Assembly (NCBI GenBank): GCA_963839525.1
Contig: CAWIVJ010000005.1
Span: forward strand, 372,001 to 436,000
Origin: CAWIVJ01 sp963839525
Lineage (GTDB): Bacteria; Cyanobacteriota; Vampirovibrionia; Gastranaerophilales; Gastranaerophilaceae
Direction: 5' to 3'
DNA: 64,000 nucleotides
Shown: piece after piece, positions 54,359 to 62,471 of the stretch
How the letters are laid out: the number at the start of each line of letters is the position of its first letter
Position numbering within the stretch: the first letter of the stretch is position 1
Program-made: the position numbers and the translations under genes
The notes under the pieces: model-generated
The model's database searches: none
What the model was told of the DNA's origin: nothing
What the model saw: the letters and a program-made list of their open reading frames with translations, nothing else

Positions 54359-55153
54359 ATGTTTGTTTCGCCCGGAGATATTGCATTTAGTATAGGTTCC
54401 GTTTCCGTATATTATTATGGAATAATAATGGCTGTTTCACTTTCTGCAGGTGTTTTAACAGCGCACTTTATCACAAAAAAAAATTACCCTGAAATAAATC
54501 CTGAAATTATTTACGATATATCTCCCCACATAATAATAGGAGCTATTTTAGGTGCAAGAATTTACTATTGTCTGCTCAGCTATGAATATTATTCGCATAA
54601 TTTATTGGAATCTTTAGAACTCTGGCATGGCGGTCTTTCAATACACGGTGCTATTCTGGGCGGAATTATCAGCGGAATAATTTATGCTAAAAGACATAAA
54701 TTACATATATTAAAATTTTGCGATATATTTTCCTACGGATTAATTTTAGGCCAAGCAATAGGCAGATGGGGTAACTTTTTTAACTCCGAAGCTTTTGGAC
54801 GCCCGACCGAAAATTTTTTAAAACTTTATATTCCTATCTATAAAAGACCTTTAGAATATATGCAATATAACTATTTTCACCCTACTTTTTTGTATGAAAG
54901 TATTTTAGATATATTTATATTTTTAATTTTATTTTTTGTTATAAGAAAATTTGCCAAAAATATTGATGGAATTGTGTTTTTCTCTTACCTTATTTTATAT
55001 TCTGCTGCCAGATTTATAATTGAACAAATTAGAATTGACAGTGTTTTAAATATTTTCGGTATTCCCATCGCACAAATCGTAAGCGGCTTGATTATTTTTA
55101 TAAGTGCAATTGCTGTTTTGATGTTAAAAAAAACAAACGTCCTAAAAAAGTAA
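54359..55153 (+). CDS. lgt: Prolipoprotein diacylglyceryl transferase
   Basis: 264 residues, seven membrane segments. The family signature is intact: GLILGQAIGRWGNFFNSEAF with GRPTE, plus the periplasmic SIHGAILGGIISG (the essential His-Gly) and FLYESILD near the C-terminus. It attaches diacylglycerol to the lipobox cysteine of lipoproteins in the cytoplasmic membrane. Follows the TPR lipoprotein gene by 9 bp and is co-transcribed. ATG MFVSPGDIAF is chosen as the start; GGTACAAT before it is a weak ribosome site. Confidence 0.95.
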   Translation: MFVSPGDIAFSIGSVSVYYYGIIMAVSLSAGVLTAHFITKKNYPEINPEIIYDISPHIIIGAILGARIYYCLLSYEYYSHNLLESLELWHGGLSIHGAILGGIISGIIYAKRHKLHILKFCDIFSYGLILGQAIGRWGNFFNSEAFGRPTENFLKLYIPIYKRPLEYMQYNYFHPTFLYESILDIFIFLILFFVIRKFAKNIDGIVFFSYLILYSAARFIIEQIRIDSVLNIFGIPIAQIVSGLIIFISAIAVLMLKKTNVLKK

Positions 55154-55162
55154 ATTACCGTT

Positions 55163-55387
55163 TCATTTTATTTGCTTAAAATCAGTTAATTCAGATACTG
55201 TAACTTCTAGTGCGTCTGCTATATGTATTAATGTATCTAGGCTGGGCTTTGAAAAAGCAATTTCAATTTTTCCCATAAAATTTAAGCCTTTACCTATTTT
55301 ATCCGCAAGTTGTTGTTGTGTTAAGTTTTTTTCTTTTCTTAATTGTTTAATATTTAAACCAAGTTTTTTATAAAAGTTTTTACTCAT
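55163..55387 (-). CDS. XRE-family HTH regulator, partner of copy B
   Basis: 74 residues: one Cro/C1 HTH at 8-64 (IKQLRKEKNLTQQQLADKIG, LNFMGKIEIAFSKPSLDTLI, HIADALEVTVSEL). No effector domain. Divergent from the small unknown gene at 55480, with three palindromes in the 92 bp between the start codons. It is similar in size and context to the XRE at 15296, but is clearly a different branch, so the pairing rather than the exact regulator is conserved. Confidence 0.88.
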   Translation of the reverse strand: MSKNFYKKLGLNIKQLRKEKNLTQQQLADKIGKGLNFMGKIEIAFSKPSLDTLIHIADALEVTVSELTDFKQIK

Positions 55388-55400
55388 ATGTACAGTTTAA

Positions 55401-55452
55401 ACGTAAAATTTTATTACGTATACGTTCTATTAGAACGTCCTTTGTGTATAAT
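55401..55452. promoter_or_regulatory. Palindromic operators and -10 box between XRE and copy B
   Basis: Inverted repeats: ACGTAA ... TTACGT (55401-55419), the perfect ACGTATACGT (55416-55425) and CGTTCTA-T-TAGAACG (55423-55437), with TATAAT at 55447-55452 ten bases after the last. The third palindrome covers the expected -35 region, so XRE binding would block the promoter of copy B. Confidence 0.75.
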
Positions 55453-55479
55453 GAATATTACGCAAAGAAAGAAATAAAA

Positions 55480-55788
55480 ATGACCAAAATTAAAACTTTT
55501 AAACTCAAACAAACTTTTAGCGGCACAAAAGATTTGTATGGATTTTTACTTAAAAATATTGCGTTTATTGAAAGAGAAATGAATATTAAAATTCAAAAAA
55601 CTCTAAAATATAAATCCTCCTGTATTGTAGGGAAAGAGGAAAGAAGTGCTTTAGCAGGAGCTTTTGACGTTAATATTATTGTATTTTTTATACAAAAGAT
55701 GAGTACGAAATATCTTGAGACATTAAGTTGGCTCCACAGAATTTGCAATGATGACACGCTTTTTATTGCGGTAGCAGCCGATTTTTAA
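55480..55788 (+). CDS. Small unknown protein of the XRE-paired family, copy B
   Basis: 102 residues from the ATG at 55480 (MTKIKTFKLKQTFS); a GTG 36 bases upstream in the same frame lies over the -10 box and is rejected. No recognised family, no membrane segment. It matches copy A throughout (KDLYGFLLKN, EMNIKIQKTLKYKSSCIVGK, GAFD, LSWLHRICNDDTLFI) but lacks about 27 residues between KEE and ALAGAFD. The ribosome site (AAAGAAA) is weak. It converges with the CooC-like gene, the two stops lying next to each other. Confidence 0.8.
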   Translation: MTKIKTFKLKQTFSGTKDLYGFLLKNIAFIEREMNIKIQKTLKYKSSCIVGKEERSALAGAFDVNIIVFFIQKMSTKYLETLSWLHRICNDDTLFIAVAADF

Positions 55789-55789
55789 T

Positions 55790-56527
55790 TCATCCCTGAG
55801 GTAAATTTAACCTGAAATAAAACTGCCTTATTGCATCTTGAACAACTTTTGATTCTTTTTTTATCGAAAGCCCTTCATCCAGAGGTATTACACCCAATAT
55901 ATCGAGGTCATATTTTTTAAGTAGTTCGTAAACAGAAGTAATTTCTCTGTTCTCAACTTTATTCAATACAACACCGATTTGCCCTCCTGCTGCGTATTTT
56001 GCGGAAAATTCTTCTATTCTTTTTGCCAGATGAGCAGATTCATCCGTCGGGTTTGCAATAATTAATACCGTATCAATATCTATATCAACAAGTTGATTTA
56101 AATATTTTAAGTCAAACTCACAATCAAAAATTACTACGTCATATCTTTCAATTAATTTTATCAGAGCATCATTTAATTGCTTTGTAATAGGACATCTGCA
56201 ATCTTTTGAGCCTACAAACCACGAAACAATTATATCAGCATTTTCGCTTAAAGAAACCAGAATATCTTCTAAAGCCCATTCAACATATTCCTGCTTGGTC
56301 ATGTTTTCTGGGATTCCGGTCTTATACTCGTGTTTTCCGCTTCTTATACCATAAATGGTATTTCTTATATCAAGCCCAAAACTATGCCCTAATTCACTTG
56401 AAAGGTCATTATCAATTAATAAAACAGATTTTTCAGGATAAAGTTCTTGAAATATTTTTAAGAATGCTTTTGTAACCGTAGTTTTACCGCTTCCGCTTTT
56501 TCCTGTAATTGCAAGTTTTACTGTCAC
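55790..56527 (-). CDS. CooC-like (MinD/ParA superfamily) ATPase, putative nickel-insertion type
   Basis: 245 residues. Deviant Walker A at the N-terminus (VKLAITGKSGSGKTTVTKAF, with the signature lysine), switch region LLIDNDLSSELGHSFG, Walker B-like DVVIFDCEFDLKYLNQL, and SKDCRCPITKQL, whose C-x-C matches the metal-binding pair of CooC that matures carbon monoxide dehydrogenase. CODH or acetyl-CoA synthase genes are not in the window, so its client is unknown. It lies 35 bp downstream of rplI in the same direction, an unusual neighbour. Confidence 0.8.
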   Translation of the reverse strand: MTVKLAITGKSGSGKTTVTKAFLKIFQELYPEKSVLLIDNDLSSELGHSFGLDIRNTIYGIRSGKHEYKTGIPENMTKQEYVEWALEDILVSLSENADIIVSWFVGSKDCRCPITKQLNDALIKLIERYDVVIFDCEFDLKYLNQLVDIDIDTVLIIANPTDESAHLAKRIEEFSAKYAAGGQIGVVLNKVENREITSVYELLKKYDLDILGVIPLDEGLSIKKESKVVQDAIRQFYFRLNLPQG

Positions 56528-56562
56528 ACGCTAAATCTCCAACATTACATTATTTCGCGAGC

Positions 56563-57060
56563 TTATTCTTCTACAGTTGCTTCTTCTTCTTTAATTTCTT
56601 CTTTAATAACTTCAGAAGCTGTGATAACAACTGCCAGTTCCGTTTTAACTTTAGATGTTAATTTAATAAGCATTTTATATTCACCAATTTTATTAATTGG
56701 AGAACTTAAAGAAATATTTTTTCTGTCAACTTCAATACCTGTTTTAAAAGCAAGTTCTTCACTTAATTTTTTAGTTGTAATAGTACCGAATAATTTTCCG
56801 CTTTCACCGGCTTTGGCACATAACTCAAGTTTAGCATATTCTTCAATTTTCTTAGCTGTTTCAAGTGCTTGCTGGTGTAATTTTTCTTGTTTAGACTTAA
56901 TTCTAACCAGATTTTGCTCACGTTTTTTTAAAGCACCTTCAGTTGCAACTTCGGCCACTTTTTGAGGCAACAAAAAATTTCTCGCATAACCGTCTTTTAC
57001 ATTTATTAAATCCCCTGCTTCACCAAGGTTTTGTACATCTTTTTTTAATATTACCTGCAT
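56563..57060 (-). CDS. rplI: 50S ribosomal protein L9
   Basis: 165 residues. N-terminal domain MQVILKKDVQNLGEAGDLIN and VKDGYARNFLLPQ carries the L9 signature, followed by the long connecting helix (EGALKKREQNLVRIKSKQEK) and a C-terminal domain; an acidic tail of about 15 residues (EEIKEEEATVEE) is extra. It binds 23S rRNA domain V. AAGGAGA precedes the ATG. Confidence 0.97.
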   Translation of the reverse strand: MQVILKKDVQNLGEAGDLINVKDGYARNFLLPQKVAEVATEGALKKREQNLVRIKSKQEKLHQQALETAKKIEEYAKLELCAKAGESGKLFGTITTKKLSEELAFKTGIEVDRKNISLSSPINKIGEYKMLIKLTSKVKTELAVVITASEVIKEEIKEEEATVEE

Positions 57061-57232
57061 TTTAATTCTCCTTTATTTCTTGTTTGCTTGCGATTAACGG
57101 CATTACAGACTTTCTTTTCAGGGCTTTACCCTTCCAAAGAAAGCTCCTTCAGCCTCAGCTCACAATCCACTTTAGCTAGTAAAGTAATATTACTAAAAAC
57201 ATAAAAAAAAGTCGAGATTTTTGCTAAGTTAG
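57061..57232. repeat. Intergenic stretch with repeat-like sequence
   Basis: Between rplI and the methyltransferase. It includes CAGGGCTTTACCCTTCC and TCAGCTCACAATCCACTTTA; the word CTCACAATCCA recurs inside the rlmD insert at 57681-57695. Possibly another dispersed element; no gene or terminator stem is certain. Confidence 0.3.
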
Positions 57233-58651
57233 TTAATTTATGTTAATTACTGCTACACTTTCAATATGATAGGTATGACAGAACATATCAAAAGGCTGTA
57301 TAAACTCAGCCTTTGCTCCTTTTTCCGTCAAATATTTCAAATCACGGGCTAAAGTTGCAGGATTGCAGCTTATATAAATAATCTTACCCTTACAAAGCTT
57401 TAAAGCTGAATCTAAACATCCTTCTGCACATCCTTTTCTTGGGGGATCCAGAATTATCACATCGAATTTACGTTTTTTTGTGCTTAATTCTTTTTCAAAA
57501 AACTTTTGAGTATCCATATTATGAAGTTCAATATTTTTAATCTTATTTAAAGCGATTGTTTCTGCGGCTAAATTCACTGCTTCTTTATTTTCTTCAACAC
57601 TTACCACTTTTTTACAAATATCTGAAATGCTTATCCCAAAAGAAGTTACACCGGCATAAGCATCTAAAACTGTCGGTAACTTGCCCTCACAATCCATTGT
57701 TGTTCTTTTACCTTGACTTGATAAACATTTACCCCCAAAATTGTTTTTAATATAATCTCTTACAAAAGCAAAAATATTTTCTGCACTTTTCGGGTTAATC
57801 TGAAAAAAAGTTTTCGGTCCTATTCTAAAAGTTTTATCTAAAATTCGTTCTTTTACAAAATCTTTTCCGACAATAAGCTCTGTTTTATCTCCCAAAATAA
57901 CATTCGTTTTCTTTGAGTTAAAATTAACACAAACGCCGGTAACTTCTTTGAAATTATCATAAATATTTTGAGCAAAATCCTTAAGTTTATCAAATACTTT
58001 TGTACAATTAACAACAAGAGTCACAAGAACTTTTCCCGTAGCCTCTGAAACCCTTAATACAACATGCCGCAAATCTCCTAAATGTTTTTTTTCATTATAA
58101 CCCGAGATTGCATAATCAAAAGCAGAATTTCTTATAAATTCAATAATTTCATCACAAATCTCAGGTTGGATAGGACAATGTTTAATATTTATGATTTCAT
58201 GTGATTTAGGTTTATAATAACCTGCCAAAATCCTCTTTGAAACTTTGGTTTGAGAAACCGGATACTGGACTTTGTGCCTATAATGAATATTCTTAGGACT
58301 TGGAACAGGATTTCTGACTTCAACCTCAAGATTTCCGATATTTTTTAGCGCGTCTTCTATAATTTCTTTTTTTAATTGTAATTGATAATCATAATCTATA
58401 AATTGTAGTTGACAGCCGCCGCAAATTTTATGCATAGCGCAAAAAGGCTCAGTACGGCGCATCGAGCCCTCAATAATTTCAATGGTTTGGGCATCCGCCC
58501 AATTTTTATTTAATTTTGTGATTTTTACTTTTAATTTATCACCCGGACAAGCATTTTCAACAAAAATAACCAAATCTTCATGTCTGGCAATTCCCAATCC
58601 CAAATTAGATAATTTTTCAATACTTACTTCAACTTCATCAAAAATTTTCAT
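57233..58651 (-). CDS. 23S rRNA (uracil-5-)-methyltransferase, RlmD/RlmCD type, with an internal insert
   Basis: 472 residues. N-terminal TRAM domain (VSIEKLSNLGLGIARHEDLV), a [4Fe-4S] site (CAMHKICGGCQLQFID, later CPIQPE), and the SAM-dependent domain with VLDAYAGVTSFGISISD, LDPPRKGCAEG, the catalytic Cys in IIYISCNPATLARD and a C-terminal FDMFCHTYHIESVAVI. It methylates U747 and/or U1939 of 23S rRNA. Between IKNNFG and VLDAYAG about 20 residues (GGKCLSSQGKRTTMDCEGKL) are inserted; family members normally have a short link there. The insert DNA has GGTAA/TTACC ends. Confidence 0.9.
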   Translation of the reverse strand: MKIFDEVEVSIEKLSNLGLGIARHEDLVIFVENACPGDKLKVKITKLNKNWADAQTIEIIEGSMRRTEPFCAMHKICGGCQLQFIDYDYQLQLKKEIIEDALKNIGNLEVEVRNPVPSPKNIHYRHKVQYPVSQTKVSKRILAGYYKPKSHEIINIKHCPIQPEICDEIIEFIRNSAFDYAISGYNEKKHLGDLRHVVLRVSEATGKVLVTLVVNCTKVFDKLKDFAQNIYDNFKEVTGVCVNFNSKKTNVILGDKTELIVGKDFVKERILDKTFRIGPKTFFQINPKSAENIFAFVRDYIKNNFGGKCLSSQGKRTTMDCEGKLPTVLDAYAGVTSFGISISDICKKVVSVEENKEAVNLAAETIALNKIKNIELHNMDTQKFFEKELSTKKRKFDVIILDPPRKGCAEGCLDSALKLCKGKIIYISCNPATLARDLKYLTEKGAKAEFIQPFDMFCHTYHIESVAVININ

Positions 58652-59034
58652 AATTTATATCGTAGCATAAATTAGTAAACAGCGAAAATGTAGTCTGTAC
58701 ATCTGTTTACTTTATTACCTAAAATTTGTTTAAAATGTAACGGGTCAGCATGCTTATTGTCATCCCGCAACATGAGACAAAGTAAATTTGCGTTAATTGA
58801 GAATATGCGGGATCTGTTGTTTTTACGTTTGTCGCTTAAAGATCTCGCATCAAAGAAACAACTAATGTAAAACACTGAAATCTACGCGGTGTGGGATGAC
58901 AGGATTTGTTTATTATTTTTCTGCTTACCTGTTCTTTTAGGGCATTAATGTAAAGAATTATTTAGATTTTTCGCTAGAGCTAACAAAAAAAATTTTGACA
59001 ATTTTTAAATTAATAAAAAAGCGGGGGTAAAAAA
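58652..59034. other. Intergenic region with MITE/REP-like inverted repeat (58759-58900)
   Basis: GTCATCCCGC at 58759 and GTGGGATGAC at 58891 form imperfect terminal inverted repeats about 142 bp apart; between them GCGGGATCTG and GATCTCGCAT repeat the theme. It fits a short palindromic dispersed element with no coding capacity. The remainder is AT-rich upstream sequence of the 111-residue gene. Confidence 0.5.
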
Positions 59035-59370
59035 ATGAAAATAACAGCTTTTAACAAAAAAAATACTTCAAGAATAATCAGACAAAATAAATCAAACAAG
59101 CAATTAAACTTCGGAATAAATTACACCAAGTTTGCGCTTAAAATTGATAAACCGCCAAAAGAAGCCGGAAACATAGCCATTTATATCAGCGGAATTATTA
59201 AAAAACATAACTTAGGTGATGTTGTGATAGGAAGGAACCCCTTTGAAAGTTGTGTTGAAATGAACGTCCCTGCTCTTAATCTAAAAGGGATTATTGACTT
59301 AATCGAAAAAATTGCAAATATAAATAGAATTAAAATGGAAATTTCTTTGAAACAGGTTGAACCTCAGTAA
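59035..59370 (+). CDS. Hypothetical protein with N-terminal LNFG motif
   Basis: 111 residues, no known family. Polar N-terminus (KKNTSRIIRQNKSNKQLNFG) with the aromatic-glycine motif at 24-27, then a small alpha/beta segment (ALKIDKPPKEAGNIAIYISG, IIDLIEKIANINRIKMEISL). No signal peptide. GCGGGGG ahead of the ATG at 59035 can serve as ribosome site. It converges with the methyltransferase gene. Confidence 0.65.
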   Translation: MKITAFNKKNTSRIIRQNKSNKQLNFGINYTKFALKIDKPPKEAGNIAIYISGIIKKHNLGDVVIGRNPFESCVEMNVPALNLKGIIDLIEKIANINRIKMEISLKQVEPQ

Positions 59371-59403
59371 TGCATATCTACATCCCGTTTTTATATTTCT
59401 CCC

Positions 59404-60291
59404 CTAAATCTTTTGCATAATCATAATATATTCATGTTTAAAGATATAAAACCCACCGGCTAATGCACGGTATCGCCATAAATTAGCGGTTTTGCCTTTT
59501 GCCTTTTCATTGCCTTGAATATCTTTTACAATAATTGATTTTGTTATAAAACCCAGATTATTCATGCGTCTCATACATTCAAAACCAAGCGGCTGAATCT
59601 GGGAATCAGAATACTTATCACCAATTATCAAAGCTGCAAAACGACCTTTCTCAAGTAAATCATAACCATTTTTTGCCACCTTTTCAAACAAGTCATAAAA
59701 CTCTTCGGTACTTGAACAGTTAGATAAATCTTCTTTTTTGTCGGAAAATTTAATAATATCATCGTAAGGTGGGTGAAGGACTAAAAATTGAGCCTTTTTT
59801 CTACCCATAACTTCAAGTCTTGCCTGAATTTTTTCTTTTGCATTTTTAGTTGTAGAATCGTCACAGATAATATTTATATCTGTGACTAACTGTTTGGGGA
59901 TAAATTTTTTTGACACTGTTTTTGCCAAATCTTCTTTTAATTCAACACCAATGCAGCGTCTTTGCATATTTACAGCTTCGATACCTGAAGTCCCTGACCC
60001 GAAAAATAAGTCAAGCACTATATCTCCGTTTTTTGTAAATCTTTCATAAAGTTGTTGGGCAATTTGAGGAATATAATTTCCGTGATACTCGTTAGAATGA
60101 CCGTTTTCTCTTAATCTTGCCGGAAATTCCCAAAGTGTATCAGTTTTCACATGCTCATAATCACGCCATTGCTTAAGGTTAATATCACTATAAGCGGTTG
60201 TTTTAACGGCACGCTCATCAACCAGCTTTAAATTTGCTTTTTTTTCGGTCTTTTTATATTTTAAATTTGTTTTCGCACCTAATCTTGCCAT
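59404..60291 (-). CDS. Orphan DNA methyltransferase (N4-cytosine or N6-adenine type)
   Basis: 295 residues. SAM-binding motif GDIVLDLFFGSGTSGIEAVN with RRCIGVELKE, and the catalytic motif AQFLVLHPPYDDIIKF (HPPY in place of the usual SPPY/DPPY). SAM motif before PPY gives the alpha/gamma-like order without a recognisable long target domain. No restriction enzyme lies next to it, so it may act in regulation or be the survivor of a restriction-modification system. Start at MARLGAKTNLKYKK; the first 35 residues are basic. It is monocistronic. Confidence 0.85.
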   Translation of the reverse strand: MARLGAKTNLKYKKTEKKANLKLVDERAVKTTAYSDINLKQWRDYEHVKTDTLWEFPARLRENGHSNEYHGNYIPQIAQQLYERFTKNGDIVLDLFFGSGTSGIEAVNMQRRCIGVELKEDLAKTVSKKFIPKQLVTDINIICDDSTTKNAKEKIQARLEVMGRKKAQFLVLHPPYDDIIKFSDKKEDLSNCSSTEEFYDLFEKVAKNGYDLLEKGRFAALIIGDKYSDSQIQPLGFECMRRMNNLGFITKSIIVKDIQGNEKAKGKTANLWRYRALAGGFYIFKHEYIMIMQKI

Positions 60292-60503
60292 TAATCCTTC
60301 TAACCTTTGCTGTTAAGCTTGCTTCCTGAAAGGGCAGGTCCACTCGTTTACCATTGGCTCAACGTTTCCCTTTGTCAAACCCAACTTACTTTAGCTCTTT
60401 AAGTATAAAAAATTATGTTAAGATTGTAATCATTAATTTAATGTATATTTGAAAAAATCAGGCTCATTAGAGTACAATATATGCATGAGGTAATCCGGTA
60501 ATA

Positions 60504-62279
60504 ATGAAAAGAATAAAACAATTATCAAAACATCTTATAAACCAAATTGCTGCGGGAGAGGTAATTGAGCGTCCTGCTTCTGTTGTTAAAGAGCTTGTTG
60601 AAAATTCTATTGATGCCGGAGCAATAAGAATCTCTGTTGAAATTGCGAATGAGTGCCGTAATCTCAGAATAGCGGATAACGGTTCAGGAATCCACCCTGA
60701 TGATATTATGCTGGCATTTTCAAAGCATGCTACAAGTAAAATCGAAACGGATGAAGATTTGTTTGCAATTTCAACACTGGGCTTCAGAGGAGAAGCTCTT
60801 TCAAGCGTAATTTCCATTGCAAAATTAACCTGTACTACCAGAACTAAAGATTTTGATTACGGAACTAGAGTCGAATGTGAAAATTCTCAGGTTAAAAAAG
60901 TCCAAACAGGTTGCGCTGTCGGAACAATTATGGAAGTGAAAAACTTATTTTTTAATCTCCCTGCACGTTTAAAATTTTTGAAAAACCCTAAAACAGAATT
61001 TTCTTACATTCAAGAGTTAATGCAATCTTTAGCAATTGCTAATCCGAAAATTTCCTTTGAGCTTAAAAATAACGGTAAAACAATTCTAAAAACAACCGGA
61101 TTCGGTGATTTAAAGCTGGCAATAAAAGAAATTTATTCACAGGAGGTTGTAGATAATTTAAAAGAAGTTTTAAAAACTGATAAGCTTTCGAACCTGAAAA
61201 TTTCAGGTTTTGTAAGCACACCTGATTATACGCGTTCCAGCAAGAAAAATTATCATATTTATATAAACTCAAGACCTGTAAAATGTGCCGTATTTCAAAA
61301 ATCTATAGATACAGTGTATAAAAACCTTACAGGAAGCGGAAAATATCCCTTTATAGTTTTAAATTTGGAAATTCCGTCTGCCGAAATTGATGTTAACGTT
61401 CATCCGACAAAAAAAGAAGTCAGGTATAAGAACGCAAACCAGGTGTTTAATTTTGTATATTCTTCTATTGATATGGCCTTGAGTAATATTTTTGCTCAAA
61501 ATAATGAGGCGCAAACATTGCGCTACAATGTTTGCGCCTTACCGTCAATGAAGCCGGAGGAAAATGATGACATTTATATAAAAGACGAAGATTTAGTACA
61601 AGTTGGTTTACTTTCTTCCTCTACCTCAAGAGACGAGGAAGAAAAACAACAATCAAACTCATTTACACCCTCTTCATCCTTCACCCTTAACTCTTCACAA
61701 GACATCTCGCCTCTCACTTCTCACGACTCACCCAACATTCTAGGTCAATATAAAAATACCTACATTCTAATCGAAAAAGAAGAGGGGTTGGAAATCGTTG
61801 ATCAACATATAGCCGAGGAGAGGTTTATTTATGAAAAGTTAAAGTCTCAAAAGCAGCCTATTTCTCAATTGCTCTTTATATCTGACATTCTGGATGTTTC
61901 AGCTACGGAGGCAGAAGTTTTAAAAGAAAACAAAGAAAAATTTGAAAAATTCGGCTATGAAATAGAATTTCTAAAAGAAAATCAGCTTATTTTCAAAAAA
62001 ATTCCTCAAATGCTTGCAAAAATTAATCCCAAAGAACTTTTATCCGATATTTTAGAAAATTTATCAGGAGATTTTGGCGGACTTGAAGAAAAAATCCTTA
62101 TAACAACAGCATGTAAAGCTTCTGTAAAAGCAGGGCAAAGATTAAATATCTGGCAGATGCAGGAAATTATAAGAAATTGGCGCGCCTGTGAAAAGCCCTA
62201 CACTTGTCCACATGGTCGCCCGATTGCAAAGTTAATCCCACATAAACAAATTGCAGGGTTTTTTGAGCGCGCAGAATAA
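60504..62279 (+). CDS. mutL: DNA mismatch repair protein MutL with palindrome-rich linker
   Basis: 591 residues. GHKL ATPase: HLINQIAAGEVIERPASVVK, ELVENSIDAGA, IADNGSGI, STLGFRGEALSSV and NVHPTKKEVR; then a linker at about 335-420 rich in S, T, Q and E; then the C-terminal dimerisation domain LGQYKNTYILIEKEEGLEIV, DQHIAEERFIYEKL, ending ACEKPYTCPHGRPIAKL. The CPHGRP motif is present, but the DQHxA(x)2E(x)4E endonuclease motif reads DQHIAEERFIYE, so nicking activity is likely. Two perfect inverted repeats and a pyrimidine-rich run occupy the linker DNA. No MutS in the window. Confidence 0.96.
   Translation: MKRIKQLSKHLINQIAAGEVIERPASVVKELVENSIDAGAIRISVEIANECRNLRIADNGSGIHPDDIMLAFSKHATSKIETDEDLFAISTLGFRGEALSSVISIAKLTCTTRTKDFDYGTRVECENSQVKKVQTGCAVGTIMEVKNLFFNLPARLKFLKNPKTEFSYIQELMQSLAIANPKISFELKNNGKTILKTTGFGDLKLAIKEIYSQEVVDNLKEVLKTDKLSNLKISGFVSTPDYTRSSKKNYHIYINSRPVKCAVFQKSIDTVYKNLTGSGKYPFIVLNLEIPSAEIDVNVHPTKKEVRYKNANQVFNFVYSSIDMALSNIFAQNNEAQTLRYNVCALPSMKPEENDDIYIKDEDLVQVGLLSSSTSRDEEEKQQSNSFTPSSSFTLNSSQDISPLTSHDSPNILGQYKNTYILIEKEEGLEIVDQHIAEERFIYEKLKSQKQPISQLLFISDILDVSATEAEVLKENKEKFEKFGYEIEFLKENQLIFKKIPQMLAKINPKELLSDILENLSGDFGGLEEKILITTACKASVKAGQRLNIWQMQEIIRNWRACEKPYTCPHGRPIAKLIPHKQIAGFFERAE
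61508..61538 (+). repeat. Perfect 13-bp inverted repeat within the mutL linker
   Basis: GGCGCAAACATTG, loop CGCTA, CAATGTTTGCGCC. In frame it encodes AQTLRYNVCALP, within a non-conserved linker. Confidence 0.95.
61612..61644 (+). repeat. Perfect 10-bp inverted repeat plus pyrimidine-rich tract in the mutL linker
   Basis: TTTCTTCCTC and GAGGAAGAAA separated by 13 bases; a pyrimidine-rich tract with CTTCACCC, CTCTTCAC and CTCACTTCTCAC words follows to about 61735. Coding frame stays open. Confidence 0.9.
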
Positions 62280-62310
62280 TTTTTTGCATCGCAACAAAAA
62301 AGTCAGCAAT

Positions 62311-62343
62311 CAGTAGGTTAGGGTAGAAACCCTAACCTTTTTT
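62311..62343 (+). terminator. mutL terminator built from a family-P palindrome
   Basis: AGTAGG lead-in, then GGTTAGGGT / ACCCTAACC (9-bp stem, 4-nt loop), then T6. The lead AGTAGGTT matches the family-P elements at 35371 and 45522 in sense orientation, so the repeat seems to serve as a terminator here. Confidence 0.8.
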
Positions 62344-62398
62344 GGGTTGATTCGTGATTGCATTCCTAGTAAGGAAAAAAATAAGCAATAAAAAAGGA

Positions 62399-62421
62399 GG
62401 AGGGTAACCCGCATACCCTCC
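62399..62421 (-). terminator. Terminator of the small lipoprotein gene
   Basis: Stem GGAGGGTA / TACCCTCC with a 7-nt loop; on the minus strand it is followed by TCCTTTTTTA. Confidence 0.75.
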
Positions 62422-62471
62422 CCAAAATTCAGGGTTGATTAAATTTTTAATTACTTTTTCATACTTATTAT

